A DNA stretch of 64,000 nucleotides from Alphaproteobacteria bacterium (GTDB lineage: Bacteria > Pseudomonadota > Alphaproteobacteria > UBA8366 > Aestuariispiraceae): positions 61,483 to 125,482 of the forward strand of contig SPJV01000076.1 of NCBI GenBank assembly GCA_006844765.1. The letters run 5' to 3'. Position 1 is the stretch's first letter; the number at the start of each line of letters is the position of its first letter. The position numbers and the translations under genes are program-made. Below the pieces are notes generated by a model that saw only the letters and a list, made by a program, of their open reading frames with translations, was not told where the DNA came from and searched no databases. Positions 18,145 to 28,649 of this stretch are shown here, piece by piece.

Positions 18145-18987
18145 ATGGAAGAATTAATGCAACAAGGCGGTGAAACCGCCCGCGTCATTGGGCCGGTCGT
18201 TCTGGACTATGCGCTCAATCTTATCGAAGCAACCGTCATCCTGGTTGTCGGCTGGTGGCTTGCCGCTGTCGTTTCCAAATCTGTCCGCAAGGCGCTTGGT
18301 AAACGGGATGAAGTCGACCGGACGCTGATCCCGGTGATCGCGTCAATCGTTCGCTACACGATCCTGGTGATGACCGTTGTGACGGTCCTCAGCCGATTTG
18401 GCGTTGAAACGGCAAGTGTTCTGGCTGTACTCGGTGCGGCAGGTCTTGCGGTTGGTCTCGCCTTACAGGGAACGCTGCAGAACATCTCCGCAGGCATCAT
18501 GCTTTTGTTGCTGCGTCCTTTCGGTGTTGGCGATTTTATCGATGGTGGCGGTGTTGGCGGCACGGTTGAAGAAATCGGCCTGTTCACGACCAAGCTGACG
18601 ACCTTCGACGGCATATATGTTGTCGTGCCGAATAGCAGCCTGTGGGGCGCCTCGATCACCAACTTCTCCCGCAACCCGACGCGTCGTTTGGATATCAATG
18701 TCGGGATTGCCTATGGCGATGATATCGGGGCCGGCATGTCCGTTCTGGAGAAGATCGCAACCGGCGATGATCGGGTTCGCAAAGACCCCGATGTCCAGGT
18801 CCTGTGCACAGAGCTTGGGGATAGCGCGGTTAATCTTCAGCTGCGGTGCTGGGTGGAAATCGGTGACTATTGGCCAACGCGTTTCGATCTGACCCGCAAG
18901 GCGAAGGAAGAAATCGAGAAAGCGGGTCTGTCGATACCGTTCCCGCAGAGCGATGTTCATATGCACCAGGTTGCCTCGGACAGCTAA
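18145..18987 (+). CDS. Small-conductance mechanosensitive channel, MscS family
   Basis: Releases solutes on hypo-osmotic shock. The 280-residue size is that of E. coli MscS. Three transmembrane segments fill about residues 15-115. The pore helix is glycine/alanine patterned (VLAVLGAAGLAVGLALQGTLQN), followed by the conserved ISAGIMLLLLRPFGVGDFI, the beta domain with GTVEEIGLFTTKLTTFDG, and VVPNSSLWGASITNFSRNPTRR. The start follows GGAGATGAATAG. It lies 83 bp after the M32 gene and 32 bp before thrC on the same strand. Confidence 0.93.
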   Translation: MEELMQQGGETARVIGPVVLDYALNLIEATVILVVGWWLAAVVSKSVRKALGKRDEVDRTLIPVIASIVRYTILVMTVVTVLSRFGVETASVLAVLGAAGLAVGLALQGTLQNISAGIMLLLLRPFGVGDFIDGGGVGGTVEEIGLFTTKLTTFDGIYVVVPNSSLWGASITNFSRNPTRRLDINVGIAYGDDIGAGMSVLEKIATGDDRVRKDPDVQVLCTELGDSAVNLQLRCWVEIGDYWPTRFDLTRKAKEEIEKAGLSIPFPQSDVHMHQVASDS

Positions 18988-19019
18988 GGCGTCTGAGAGA
19001 CGAGGGGAAGAGGGTGCTG

Positions 19020-20432
19020 ATGCGTTATGTAAGCACGCGGGGAGAGGCCCCGGAACTCGATTTCGGCGATGTTCTGCTGACGGGTCTCGCCCGCGATGGT
19101 GGCCTTTATGTGCCAAAGCAGTGGCCCCGCTTTTCCGGTGAGGAATGGCGGGCCCTGCGCGGCGCAACCTATGCTGAGATTGCGCTGGCGGTCATCAAAC
19201 CCTTTGTCGGTGATACGATCTATGAATCGGATCTGGCGGATATTCTGACCGATACCTATGCCGGCTTTGATCATGATGCCGTCGCCCCTTTGAAGCAGTT
19301 GGACCATAACAGCTGGGTCATGGAGCTGTTTCATGGGCCGACCTTGAGCTTCAAGGATTATGCTCTGCAGTTCATCGGCCGCATGTTCGATCACGTCCTG
19401 AAAGAGCGGGGCGAGCGTATCACCATCGTCGGCGCAACGTCAGGGGATACGGGATCGGCGGCGATTGAAGCCTGTCGGGACCGTGACGCCATCGACATCT
19501 TCATTCTGCATCCGGATGGCCGGACATCGGACGTTCAGCGGAAGCAGATGACGACGGTGGATTCCCTCAATGTTCATAACCTCGCCGTTGCCGGGACATT
19601 TGATGATTGTCAGGACCTGGTTAAGGGGCTGTTCAATGACATTGCCTTCCGGGATGAGGTGAACCTGTCCGCTGTCAATTCGATCAACTGGGGCCGGATC
19701 ATGGCCCAGATCGTCTATTACGCCCATGCCTCCCTGGCGTTGGGTGCGCCGGATCGCGAAATCGCTTTTGCTGTTCCGACCGGGAATTTCGGCAATGTCT
19801 TTGCTGCCTATGCTGCGCGAGAGATGGGGCTGCCCATCGCGCAATTGATCGTCGGCGCGAATGAAAACGATATCCTGTCTCGTTTCTTCCAAGACAATGA
19901 CATGTCCATGCGCGAGGTGGTGCCAACCCTTTCACCCTCCATGGATATTCAGGTGTCGAGTAATTTCGAGCGGCTGTTATTCGAACTGATGGATCGCGAT
20001 GGGGAGGCAACCTCGCATCTGATGCAGACGTTTCGTGCGTCCGGCAGGTTGGATCTTGATGAGGGTCGTTGGCGCCGGGCGTTGGGACTTTTTGCGGCTC
20101 ATCGGTTGTCGAATGAGGAATCCTCGGCGGCGATGCGTGGCATTCATGCGGCCACGGGGGAGCTGGTCGATCCGCATAGCGCCATCGGGATCGTTTCCGG
20201 TTGGACGTGCCGACGCGATCCAAGCATTCCGTTGGTCTGTGTCGCGACCGCCCATCCGGCCAAGTTCCCGGATGCGGTAGAGGAAGCAACCGGCATACGC
20301 CCCGAACTGCCGAACCATCTCGCCGATCTGTTTGATCGGGAGGAGCGTTTTGATAGGCTGAGGAATAACTTGGGTGATCTGCAAGCGACCGTTCGCCGAT
20401 CTAACAGAGTTGGTGGAGAACAAAACGCATGA
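19020..20432 (+). CDS. thrC: Threonine synthase
   Basis: PLP enzyme converting O-phosphohomoserine to threonine. The 470-residue protein belongs to the longer proteobacterial/yeast-type class. The N-terminal MRYVSTRGEAP is characteristic; the PLP lysine is in FHGPTLSFKDYALQFIG; the phosphate-binding loop is GATSGDTGSAA; AFAVPTGNFGNVFAAYAAREMGLP and EVVPTLSPSMDIQVSSNFERLLFE are conserved. I chose the ATG at 19020; a longer frame overlaps mscS and has no RBS. The stop overlaps the start of the M16 gene (ATGA). Confidence 0.96.
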   Translation: MRYVSTRGEAPELDFGDVLLTGLARDGGLYVPKQWPRFSGEEWRALRGATYAEIALAVIKPFVGDTIYESDLADILTDTYAGFDHDAVAPLKQLDHNSWVMELFHGPTLSFKDYALQFIGRMFDHVLKERGERITIVGATSGDTGSAAIEACRDRDAIDIFILHPDGRTSDVQRKQMTTVDSLNVHNLAVAGTFDDCQDLVKGLFNDIAFRDEVNLSAVNSINWGRIMAQIVYYAHASLALGAPDREIAFAVPTGNFGNVFAAYAAREMGLPIAQLIVGANENDILSRFFQDNDMSMREVVPTLSPSMDIQVSSNFERLLFELMDRDGEATSHLMQTFRASGRLDLDEGRWRRALGLFAAHRLSNEESSAAMRGIHAATGELVDPHSAIGIVSGWTCRRDPSIPLVCVATAHPAKFPDAVEEATGIRPELPNHLADLFDREERFDRLRNNLGDLQATVRRSNRVGGEQNA

Positions 20433-21700
20433 GCGCGCGGGTAACAGAACTTCCCAATGGTCTTAAAGTGGCGACTGACAGCATGGAGTCTGTCGGCACG
20501 GCGTCAATCGGCTGTTGGGTCGGGGCTGGCGCGCGGGCGGAACCGGCGCCAATCAACGGCGTTGCGCATTTCCTGGAGCATATGGCCTTCAAGGGTACCA
20601 AGCGTCGTTCTGCCCTACAGATTGCCGAAGAGATTGAGGCGGTTGGGGGTTTCCTAAATGCCTATACGGCGCGCGAAAATACCGCCTATTACGCAAAGGT
20701 TCTGGCGGAAGATGTACCGCTTGCGAGCGATATAATCTCCGACATTCTTTTGAACCCCACCTTTGATGAAGACGAGTTGGCGCGGGAGAGATCCGTAATC
20801 CTGCAGGAAATCGGACAGTGCTACGACACGCCGGATGATCTGGTCTATGACCTCTTCCAGGAAGCGGCATTTCCCGGACAGGCGATGGGACGCCCGGTGT
20901 TGGGGAGTGTTGAGACAGTCACCGACATGCCACGCGATGCAATTCGGGATTTCATGGCAACACGCTATGTCGGGGACACAATGGTGCTCGCGGCGGCAGG
21001 CAAGGTTGATCATGATCGGCTGGTTGATATCGCCGCTGATACCTTTGCGGACCTGCCCAAAACCGCGCAAGCGGAGCAGCCGGAAGGCGCCGCCTATCGC
21101 GGTGGTGAGGTGCGGGAGGATCGCGACAGCGAACAGGTTCACCTGCTGCTCGGGTTCCCCGGTGCCTCCTATGCCGATGATGGGTATTATGCCGCCGGTG
21201 TTCTCTCCATGCTGTTCGGTGGCGGCATGGCGTCCAGGCTCTTTCAGGAGATCCGGGAGAAGCGCGGGCTGGTCTATTCCGTCTATAGCTTCGGCTGGGC
21301 CTTTTCCGACACTGGACTGTTCGGGGTTTACGCCGGTACCGGGCAGGATGAAGCCTCCGAACTCGTTCCGGTGCTGTGCGGGGAGATCGAGAAGCTTCTG
21401 GTGAAGGGAATTACGGACGAGGAACTCGCCCGGGCGAAGGCGCAGTTGAAAGCCTCCCTGTTGATGTCCCGGGAAGCGACAGGCGGGCGCGTAGAACAGT
21501 TGGGGCAGCATATGTTGATCCATGGTCGCCCGATGGGGGAGGCTGAACAACTGCAGAAACTGGAAGCGGTCGATGCGGATGCTGTGCTGGGTGCCGCGAG
21601 CCGCATCTTCTCCGGCCGTCCGACATTGGCGGCGATTGGCCCCTTGGATCGGCTGGAGCCGCTTGATGTGATTCGAGGCCGCCTGCCGGGTTCAGCCTGA
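20429..21700 (+). CDS. M16 family zinc peptidase (processing-peptidase-like)
   Basis: Insulinase/mitochondrial processing peptidase family, 423 residues. The inverted zinc motif His-x-x-Glu-His is in NGVAHFLEHMAFKGT with the third-ligand region following (AYTARENTAYYAKVLAED), so it is a catalytic beta-type subunit. The second homologous half contains FGGGMASRLFQEIREKRGLVYSVYS, the substrate-clamping Arg/Tyr region. In alphaproteobacteria this gene regularly follows thrC and is the presumed ancestor of mitochondrial MPP. Translation is coupled to thrC by a 4-bp overlap. The substrate is unknown. Confidence 0.93.
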   Translation: MSARVTELPNGLKVATDSMESVGTASIGCWVGAGARAEPAPINGVAHFLEHMAFKGTKRRSALQIAEEIEAVGGFLNAYTARENTAYYAKVLAEDVPLASDIISDILLNPTFDEDELARERSVILQEIGQCYDTPDDLVYDLFQEAAFPGQAMGRPVLGSVETVTDMPRDAIRDFMATRYVGDTMVLAAAGKVDHDRLVDIAADTFADLPKTAQAEQPEGAAYRGGEVREDRDSEQVHLLLGFPGASYADDGYYAAGVLSMLFGGGMASRLFQEIREKRGLVYSVYSFGWAFSDTGLFGVYAGTGQDEASELVPVLCGEIEKLLVKGITDEELARAKAQLKASLLMSREATGGRVEQLGQHMLIHGRPMGEAEQLQKLEAVDADAVLGAASRIFSGRPTLAAIGPLDRLEPLDVIRGRLPGSA

Positions 21701-21711
21701 GGCACTTCTCC

Positions 21712-22320
21712 ATGGCGTTTTTGAACCTGTTCAGACGCGGACCACCGGATATCACCTTTGTCGGGCCAAAGGTCAGCTTACGTCCACCGCGACACAAGGA
21801 CCGCCGCCAGTGGATTGCGCTTAGGCAGGAGAGCAAAGAATTCCTTGAACCTTGGGAGCCTGCCTGGCCCCGGGATGCCTTGACCCCCGCTGGATACCGA
21901 CGCCGGATCGATCGGCAGTTGGATGATTGGCGCGATCAATCAAGCTTCGCCTTTTTTATCCATGAGAACAGGGGCGGAAAGCTCGTCGGGTCCATCACGG
22001 TCGCGAATGTTCGTCGTGGGGTCGTGCAGTCGGCCAATATCGGTTACTGGACCGGTCAGCCTTTCCTGCGCAAAGGCTATATGTCGGAAGCGGTGCAGGT
22101 CGCGCTCGATTTCTGCTTCCGCCGCCTTCAGCTCCACCGCGTCGAAGCCGCCTGTCTGGGGGAAAACATGGCCTCCAAATCCTTGCTCTTGCAGGCCGGG
22201 TTCCAGCCGGAGGGGTTGGCGCGCAAGTATCTCTGCATTGCAGGCCGGTGGCAGGATCATGAAACCTTCGCGATCCTGAGAACAGACCCAAGGCCGCAGG
22301 TTCTTGTGACCGAGCGTTAG
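21712..22320 (+). CDS. GNAT acetyltransferase, RimJ/RimL type
   Basis: A 202-residue acetyl-CoA-dependent N-acetyltransferase most like ribosomal-protein-alanine acetyltransferase RimJ. Visible features: the N-terminal VSLRPPRHKDRRQWIALRQ strand/helix, the central IGYWTGQPFLRKGYMSEAVQ (acetyl-CoA-binding beta-bulge and helix), and C-terminal HRVEAACLGENMASKSLLLQAGFQ. The ATG follows a GAGG. It ends this rightward gene run, 50 bp before a strong terminator. The target protein is not determined by sequence. Confidence 0.9.
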   Translation: MAFLNLFRRGPPDITFVGPKVSLRPPRHKDRRQWIALRQESKEFLEPWEPAWPRDALTPAGYRRRIDRQLDDWRDQSSFAFFIHENRGGKLVGSITVANVRRGVVQSANIGYWTGQPFLRKGYMSEAVQVALDFCFRRLQLHRVEAACLGENMASKSLLLQAGFQPEGLARKYLCIAGRWQDHETFAILRTDPRPQVLVTER

Positions 22321-22370
22321 GTCTCTCCATGCAGACCTACGCTCCCTACAGCCCTGCACTCCCTATCAGA

Positions 22371-22418
22371 AAAAAGAAGCGCCGGGGTTATGACCCCAGC
22401 GCTCAATCGAAGTTTTTT
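22371..22418. terminator. Bidirectional intrinsic terminator
   Basis: A stem AGCGC-C-GGGGT / ACCCC-A-GCGCT with loop TATG (22378-22403; one mismatch in 11 positions) is flanked by an A-run on the left (22371-22375) and a T-run on the right (22413-22418). It can stop the rightward cox-to-GNAT transcript and the leftward glycerol operon, whose last stop codon is about 100 bp away. The rest of the 185-bp convergent gap shows nothing else. Confidence 0.8.
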
Positions 22419-22505
22419 GGAACTGTCGGTACCTAAACTAAGGGGCACCGATGCAAGTTTTACGCATACTAGATTTTACTTACACAGGAACTTTTGACGT
22501 GGCAT

Positions 22506-24236
22506 TTACTGCCAGCGTTTGATGATTTCCTCGTAAGGGATGGTTTCACCCTTCGGCTTTTCGTTGGCGAGTTTCGCCTTCGGGCCGTCAGCTTTCCCCA
22601 ACCATTCGGACGCATCTTTTTCGTCGTTCAGACGCGGGCCACAGCCGCCATAGACGTTGCTGTTTTCGTCCGCGCGCTGCATCCGGCCCATGATCGTGTC
22701 CATTTCACCGGCAAGGCGATCCATCGCTTCTTGCGGCGTGAAGGCACCTGAGTTCACGTCACCGATCTGCTGCCACCACAACTGGGCCAGCTTCGGATAA
22801 TCCGGAACGTTAATGCCGGTCGGAGACCAGCGGACACGATCCGGAGACCGATAGAACTCAATCAGACCACCAAGATTTTCGGCGCGGTCTGTGAAGCTCT
22901 GATGCCGGACGGTACTGTCGCGGATGAAGGTCAGACCAACATGGCTTTTCTTCACATCGACGGTCTTGGAGACCACGAACTGAGCATAAAGCCAGGCAGC
23001 CTGCGCCCGATCATTCGGGGTCGACTTCAGGAAGGTCCAGGAACCAGCGTCCTGATAACCGACTTTCTGGCCGTCTTTCCAGTAAGGACCATGCGGAGAT
23101 GGTGCCATACGCCACAACGGCTCACCGGCATCATTGACGGTGTTGTTACCATCAGACTTCGGCGCAACCATGGAAGCGGTGAAAGCCGTGTACCAGAAAA
23201 TCTGCTGGGCCACGTTCCCTTGGCTCAGTGCCGGCAGCGACTGATAGAAGTCGTAGCTGGCCGCACCGGGAGGCGCATAAGCCCGAAGCCATTCGTCCCA
23301 TTTCCGGATCGCATAGACAGCAGCCGGACCATTGGTGCCGCCGCCGCGCGTGACGCTGGCACCGGCAGGGTTACAGGAACCGGCTTCCATCCGGATGCCC
23401 CATTCATCGATCGGAACACCATTCGGCTCACCAGGGGACCCCGCACCGGCCATGGAAAGCCAGGCATCCGTCATTCGCCAGCCGAGGTCAGGCGCGCGCT
23501 TACCGTAATCCATGTGACCATAGATCCGGACACCGTCGATTTCCTTCACATGCACACTGAAGAACTCGGCAATGTCTTCATAAGCGGACCAGTTCACCGG
23601 CACGCCCAGATCATAGCCATAGATCTCCTTGAACTTCGCCTGCAGATCGGCCCGGTCGAACCAGTCTTTCCGGAACCAATAGAGGTTCGCGAACTGCTGG
23701 TCGGGAAGCTGATAGAGCTTACCATCCGGTCCGGTCGTGAAGGTGATGCCCATGAAGTCATCGAGGTCGAGACCCGGGTTCGTCGTGCCTTTCCAATCGC
23801 CCGCCATTTGGTCTGACAGGTTATAGGCAAGCTGCAGACGGGAATGCGTACCGATCAAATCGGAATCATTGATATAGCCGTCATAGAGATTTCGGCGCGT
23901 CTGCATCTGGGTCTGAACGGCCTGGACGACTTCGCCTTCGCCGAGCAGCTGATGGTTCACCTTGATACCGGTGATTTCCTCAAATGCCTTGGTCAGGACC
24001 TCCGACTCATAAGTATGGGTCGGAATGGTTTCAGACAGGACGTTGATTTCCATGCCTTTATAGGGCTGGGCCGCGTTAACGAACCATTCCATTTCCTTGA
24101 GCTGGTCCGCGCGGTTCAAGACGGATGTCTTGAACTCGCTATCGATCCACTTTTCGGCGGCGCCCATGTCTGCCGACACGGATCCCCCCCAAAGCAGACC
24201 GATGGCGGCAAAGCCCGCCAACAGTGATTTTCTCAT
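22506..24236 (-). CDS. glpV: Glycerol ABC transporter substrate-binding protein
   Basis: Periplasmic binding protein of the Rhizobium-type GlpSTPQUV glycerol importer. The 576-residue protein is larger than most sugar-binding proteins, as expected for this family. It has a clear signal peptide (MRKSLLAGFAAIGLLWGGSVSA) and a mature start DMGAAEKWIDSEF. The C-terminal region with Cys-Gly-Pro-Arg-Leu-Asn (GGCGPRLNDEKDASEWLG) is family-typical. I chose the ATG at 24236, which has a near-perfect AAGGAGGA; a longer frame to 24287 lacks support. It is the last gene of the leftward glycerol operon, 116 bp after glpU. Family assignment is from gene order and overall resemblance. Confidence 0.88.
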   Translation of the reverse strand: MRKSLLAGFAAIGLLWGGSVSADMGAAEKWIDSEFKTSVLNRADQLKEMEWFVNAAQPYKGMEINVLSETIPTHTYESEVLTKAFEEITGIKVNHQLLGEGEVVQAVQTQMQTRRNLYDGYINDSDLIGTHSRLQLAYNLSDQMAGDWKGTTNPGLDLDDFMGITFTTGPDGKLYQLPDQQFANLYWFRKDWFDRADLQAKFKEIYGYDLGVPVNWSAYEDIAEFFSVHVKEIDGVRIYGHMDYGKRAPDLGWRMTDAWLSMAGAGSPGEPNGVPIDEWGIRMEAGSCNPAGASVTRGGGTNGPAAVYAIRKWDEWLRAYAPPGAASYDFYQSLPALSQGNVAQQIFWYTAFTASMVAPKSDGNNTVNDAGEPLWRMAPSPHGPYWKDGQKVGYQDAGSWTFLKSTPNDRAQAAWLYAQFVVSKTVDVKKSHVGLTFIRDSTVRHQSFTDRAENLGGLIEFYRSPDRVRWSPTGINVPDYPKLAQLWWQQIGDVNSGAFTPQEAMDRLAGEMDTIMGRMQRADENSNVYGGCGPRLNDEKDASEWLGKADGPKAKLANEKPKGETIPYEEIIKRWQ

Positions 24237-24352
24237 AGAGTCCTCCTTCTCCCTTTTTTCTCCGGCTTTTTCCGGATTGTTAAACACGTCTTCGACGTGT
24301 CACACGACTTCGCCCCGATCGGTTTCGGTCCGAAGGCGATCTTGATGGGTTC

Positions 24353-24718
24353 CTACACCCATTTTGCGACGGCGGCGGCCCAGATCACAGCGATGATGGA
24401 TGCCCACCAAAGAGGTCCGCTGAAGAAAGCCAGCCATGCCAGATGAATATACGCGGCGCTCAAAAGCGAGATGAACAGTCTGTCGCCGCGTGTTGTATCG
24501 ATGCGGAGCAGCCCGGGCTCCCTGGGGGCGCCGCCGGGCTTTGCGATTTCCCAAACCGTCATGGTCAGCAAGGCTACCGCAATGCATGTGAAGAACAGGG
24601 CTGTCTGCCAGGTCCAGGCCATCCAGCCGAGGAATGACACCCCGGTCGGGTCTGTGTTCTGCGCAAACACCGTTTGTGGGAAGAGCAAGACCGTTGCCGC
24701 TAGGATAAGGCGTTGCAT
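24353..24718 (-). CDS. glpU: DUF2160 small membrane protein of the glycerol transporter
   Basis: A 121-residue membrane protein of DUF2160. It has an N-terminal signal-like segment (MQRLILAATVLLFPQTVFAQ), a transmembrane segment (WQTALFFTCIAVALLTMTVW), a conserved cytoplasmic piece GLLRIDTTRGDRLFISLL, and a C-terminal pair of hydrophobic stretches rich in Trp. In the rhizobial system this gene lies between the permeases and the binding protein, exactly as here. Its task in the transporter is unknown. It starts 3 bp after the glpQ stop. Confidence 0.85.
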   Translation of the reverse strand: MQRLILAATVLLFPQTVFAQNTDPTGVSFLGWMAWTWQTALFFTCIAVALLTMTVWEIAKPGGAPREPGLLRIDTTRGDRLFISLLSAAYIHLAWLAFFSGPLWWASIIAVIWAAAVAKWV

Positions 24719-24721
24719 GGC

Positions 24722-25515
24722 TCAGACCCTCCCCATCGCGAAACCCTTCGCGATGTAATTTCGCACGAAATAGATAACGATGGCGCCCGGGATGATGGTG
24801 AGGACCCCGGCGGCAGCCAGCAGGCCCAGCTCGTAGCCGGATGTGGAGGCCGTCTTGGTCATCACGGCGGCAATTGGCTTTGCGGAAACCGTGGTCAACG
24901 TCTTCGCCAGCAGCATCTCCACCCAGGAAAACATGAAGCAGAAGAACGCCGTCACACCGATGCCCGAGGCGATCAGCGGCATGAAGATCTTCACAAAGAA
25001 TTTTGGGAAGGAATAGCCATCGATGTAGGCGGTCTCGTCGATCTCTTTCGGGACGCCGGACATGAACCCTTCCAAGATCCAAACCGCGAGAGGGATGTTG
25101 AACAGACAGTGGGCGAGGGCGACGGCCAGCGTCGTATCCAACAGCCCCATGGTCGAATAGAGCTGCAAGAAGGGCAGGGCGAAGACCGCCGGGGGTGCCA
25201 TCCGATTGGTCAGCAGCCAGAAGAACAAATGCTTGTCGCCCAGGAAACGATAGCGCGAGAAGGCATAGGCCGCCGGCAGTGCTACGGCGACGGAGATCAC
25301 CATATTGATCATGACATAGATGATCGAGTTGATGTAACCCGAATACCAGGTCGGATCGGTAAAGATTTTCACGTAGCTCTCAACCGTGAACTCTGCCGGG
25401 AACAGTGAAAACCCGCCCAAAATCTCGTTCGTCGTTTTGAAGGACATGTTCAGCAGCCAATAGATCGGCAGCATCAGGAAAATGATATAGAGGGTGGGGA
25501 CGATCCAGCGCTTGT

Positions 25516-25519
<4 letters not shown>
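24722..25519 (-). CDS. glpQ: Glycerol ABC transporter permease (second)
   Basis: Inner-membrane permease of the MalG type, 265 residues. The start is MNKRWIVPTLYIIFLMLPIYWLLNMSF at ATG 25519; the frame is open much further upstream but that part lies inside glpP in another frame. Six hydrophobic segments are visible. The EAA loop that contacts the ATPases is MSGVPKEIDETAYIDGYSFPKFF, with the usual conserved Glu and distal Gly. Its ATG overlaps the glpP stop (ATGA). It pairs with GlpP as a heterodimer. Confidence 0.9.
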
Positions 25520-26402
<883 letters not shown>

Positions 26403-26406
<4 letters not shown>

Positions 26407-27512
26407 GATGAAGCCCCCTTCTGCCTGGCTTGGTCTTCGCCATCAACGATCCAGCCATCCGCATAGACATGGATGGCGGCTGGGTCGAACTTCAGGCGGT
26501 TATGCCTGTCGGAGATGCTTGCGTCTTCCGGCACGATGACATTGATCTCACTGCCGTTGAAGTCGGTGCGAACGATCTTGTGCCGGCCAATATCCTCGAC
26601 ACGCTCGACTTTGACAGGCAGACCGTCTTCACCATCCGTCAGGGTTACGAATTCCGGTCGCACGCCGATCTCAACCCGTGATGCATCCGGTTGTTTGTAT
26701 CCGTGGTGCAGGGGGATGGCGCATCCTCCCAGCAGAGCGGTATCTCCCTCGACCTTCGCTTCCAGGACATTCATGCCCGGGGAGCCGATGAAAAAGCCGA
26801 CGAAGGTGTGCTCAGGGCGATTGAAAAGCTCCACCGGCGTGCCGAGTTGAACCACCTCACCATCCAGCATGACCACAACCTTGTCGGCAAAGGTTAACGC
26901 TTCGGTCTGATCATGGGTGACATAGATCATCGTATGCTCAAATTCGCGGTGCAGTGCCTTCAGCTCGGTCCGCAATTCCCATTTCATATGCGGGTCGATC
27001 ACGGTCAGCGGTTCATCGAACAGGATCGCAGCCACGTCTTCACGGACCATCCCACGTCCTAATGAGATTTTCTGTTTCGCATCGGCGGTGAGGCCGTGGG
27101 CCCGACTGTCCAGCGAGTCGCTCAGGCCGATCATCTCGGCAATTGTCTTGACGCGGCGCGTCACATAATCGGCGCTTGCGCCCCGGTTGCGGAGCGGAAA
27201 GGCCAGGTTTTCAAAGACGGTCATCGTGTCATAGACCACGGGGAACTGGAATACCTGCGCCACATTTCGTGCCGCCGTCGGCAGCTCGGTTATGTCGGTT
27301 TCGTCGAATAGAATTCGGCCCTGAGACGGCACCAACAGACCGGAGATGATGTTGAGCAACGTTGTCTTTCCGCAGCCGGATGGGCCCAGCAGGGCATAGG
27401 CCTCACCATCATTCCAGACATGATCGATCGTCGGCTTCAATTGGAAATCATCCCGTGTGACCGGGATGTCCGAATAGGAATGAGCCAAATTGCTAAGCGT
27501 GATTTTCGCCAT
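26403..27512 (-). CDS. glpT: Glycerol ABC transporter ATP-binding protein with degenerate signature
   Basis: One of two unequal ATPases of the glycerol importer, 369 residues: nucleotide-binding domain (1-235) and a MalK-like C-terminal regulatory beta domain. Walker A is canonical (GPSGCGKTT, 43-51), the Q-loop is FQF, Walker B is LFDE (about 164-167), and the H-loop His200 is present in YVTHDQTEA. The ABC signature is not: LSGGQ is replaced by LTADA (141-145) ahead of KQKISLGRG. The partner GlpS has the opposite pattern. The start at ATG 27512 follows glpS by 9 bp. The name rests on operon order; this is not the unrelated glycerol-3-phosphate antiporter GlpT. Confidence 0.88.
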
Positions 27513-27521
27513 TTTGCTTCC

Positions 27522-28613
27522 TCACGCTGACCCGGCATAGGAGGCGGCGCAGGCCAAACTCCCATCCTGGCTGAAAACATAGATATGCGCCGGGTCTACA
27601 TACATCGTTTGGTCCGACTGATGGGGCAGATCATGCACCCCGTGCACCAGTGCAACCCAACTATCCCTGCCATGATGCAAATGGATAAAAGACTCCGATC
27701 CGCCGATCTCCGTTTCGGAGACCTGGCATTTAAAGGTCAGATCCTGTGCGCCGCGTTGATTAAGACGAAGATGGTTGGACCGGAAGCCCGCAATATACTC
27801 GCCATCCGACAGGTTCTTGAAAAGCTGGCCATCAATCTCGGCGCTGGTTTCCCCAAACGCTGTCTGGTCTCCCCGCTTCTTCAAGGGGACGAAATTCATC
27901 GGCGGGTCAGAGAAGACCTGCGCCGTCACAATGTCATCCGGATGGCGATACACCGTCGGCGTTGGGCCGAACTGGGTAACACGCCCTTCCCACAGGCAGG
28001 CGGTATTTCCGCCGAGCAACAACGCCTCATGCGGTTCCGTCGTGGCGTAGACAAAAATCGCGCCGGATTTCTCGAAGATCTTGGGGATCTCCGACCGAAG
28101 TTCTTCGCGCAATTTGTAGTCAAGGTTCGCGAGCGGTTCGTCCAGCAGCACAAGCCCCGCATTCTTCACCAAGGCCCGGGCCAGAGCACATCGCTGCTGT
28201 TGTCCTCCGGAAAGCTCAAGCGGGCGGCGCGAAAGCTGGCTGTCATCAAGCTTCATCATCGCCGCTGCTTCCCGCACTTTCCGGTCGATTTCAGCATCAG
28301 ACAAGCCACGCAAGCGAAGCGGCGAGGAGATATTCTCAAAAACGGTCATTGAGGGGTAATTGATGAACTGCTGATAGACCATCGCCACTTGGCGGTCCTG
28401 GACTCGGAGGCCAGTCACATCGGCGCCATCCCAGAAGAGTTTCCCGCTGGTCGGTTTATCAAGACCCGCCATCAGACGCATTAAGGTCGTTTTACCAGAC
28501 AGGGTCGGCCCCAGAAGGACGTTCATCGTGCCCTTCCGCAGTTCTAGCGTTGTCGCGTGGATATGGGGCTCCCCCGCAACGGATTTTGAAACCTGATCCA
28601 GCTTCAACGACAT
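27522..28613 (-). CDS. glpS: Glycerol ABC transporter ATP-binding protein lacking the H-loop histidine
   Basis: Second ATPase of the importer, 363 residues. Walker A is slightly altered (GPTLSGKTT, 35-43), Walker B is normal (VLLDEP), and the signature LSGGQQQR (134-141) is intact. The H-loop is changed: where GlpT has YVTHDQTEA this protein has YATTEPHEA, putting Thr192 in place of the catalytic His. A C-terminal TOBE-like domain follows. It begins 36 bp after glpD and is the first transporter gene. Confidence 0.88.
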   Translation of the reverse strand: MSLKLDQVSKSVAGEPHIHATTLELRKGTMNVLLGPTLSGKTTLMRLMAGLDKPTSGKLFWDGADVTGLRVQDRQVAMVYQQFINYPSMTVFENISSPLRLRGLSDAEIDRKVREAAAMMKLDDSQLSRRPLELSGGQQQRCALARALVKNAGLVLLDEPLANLDYKLREELRSEIPKIFEKSGAIFVYATTEPHEALLLGGNTACLWEGRVTQFGPTPTVYRHPDDIVTAQVFSDPPMNFVPLKKRGDQTAFGETSAEIDGQLFKNLSDGEYIAGFRSNHLRLNQRGAQDLTFKCQVSETEIGGSESFIHLHHGRDSWVALVHGVHDLPHQSDQTMYVDPAHIYVFSQDGSLACAASYAGSA

Positions 28614-28649
28614 ACGTAACGACCTTTCATTTTTCTTTTCTGTCCGTCT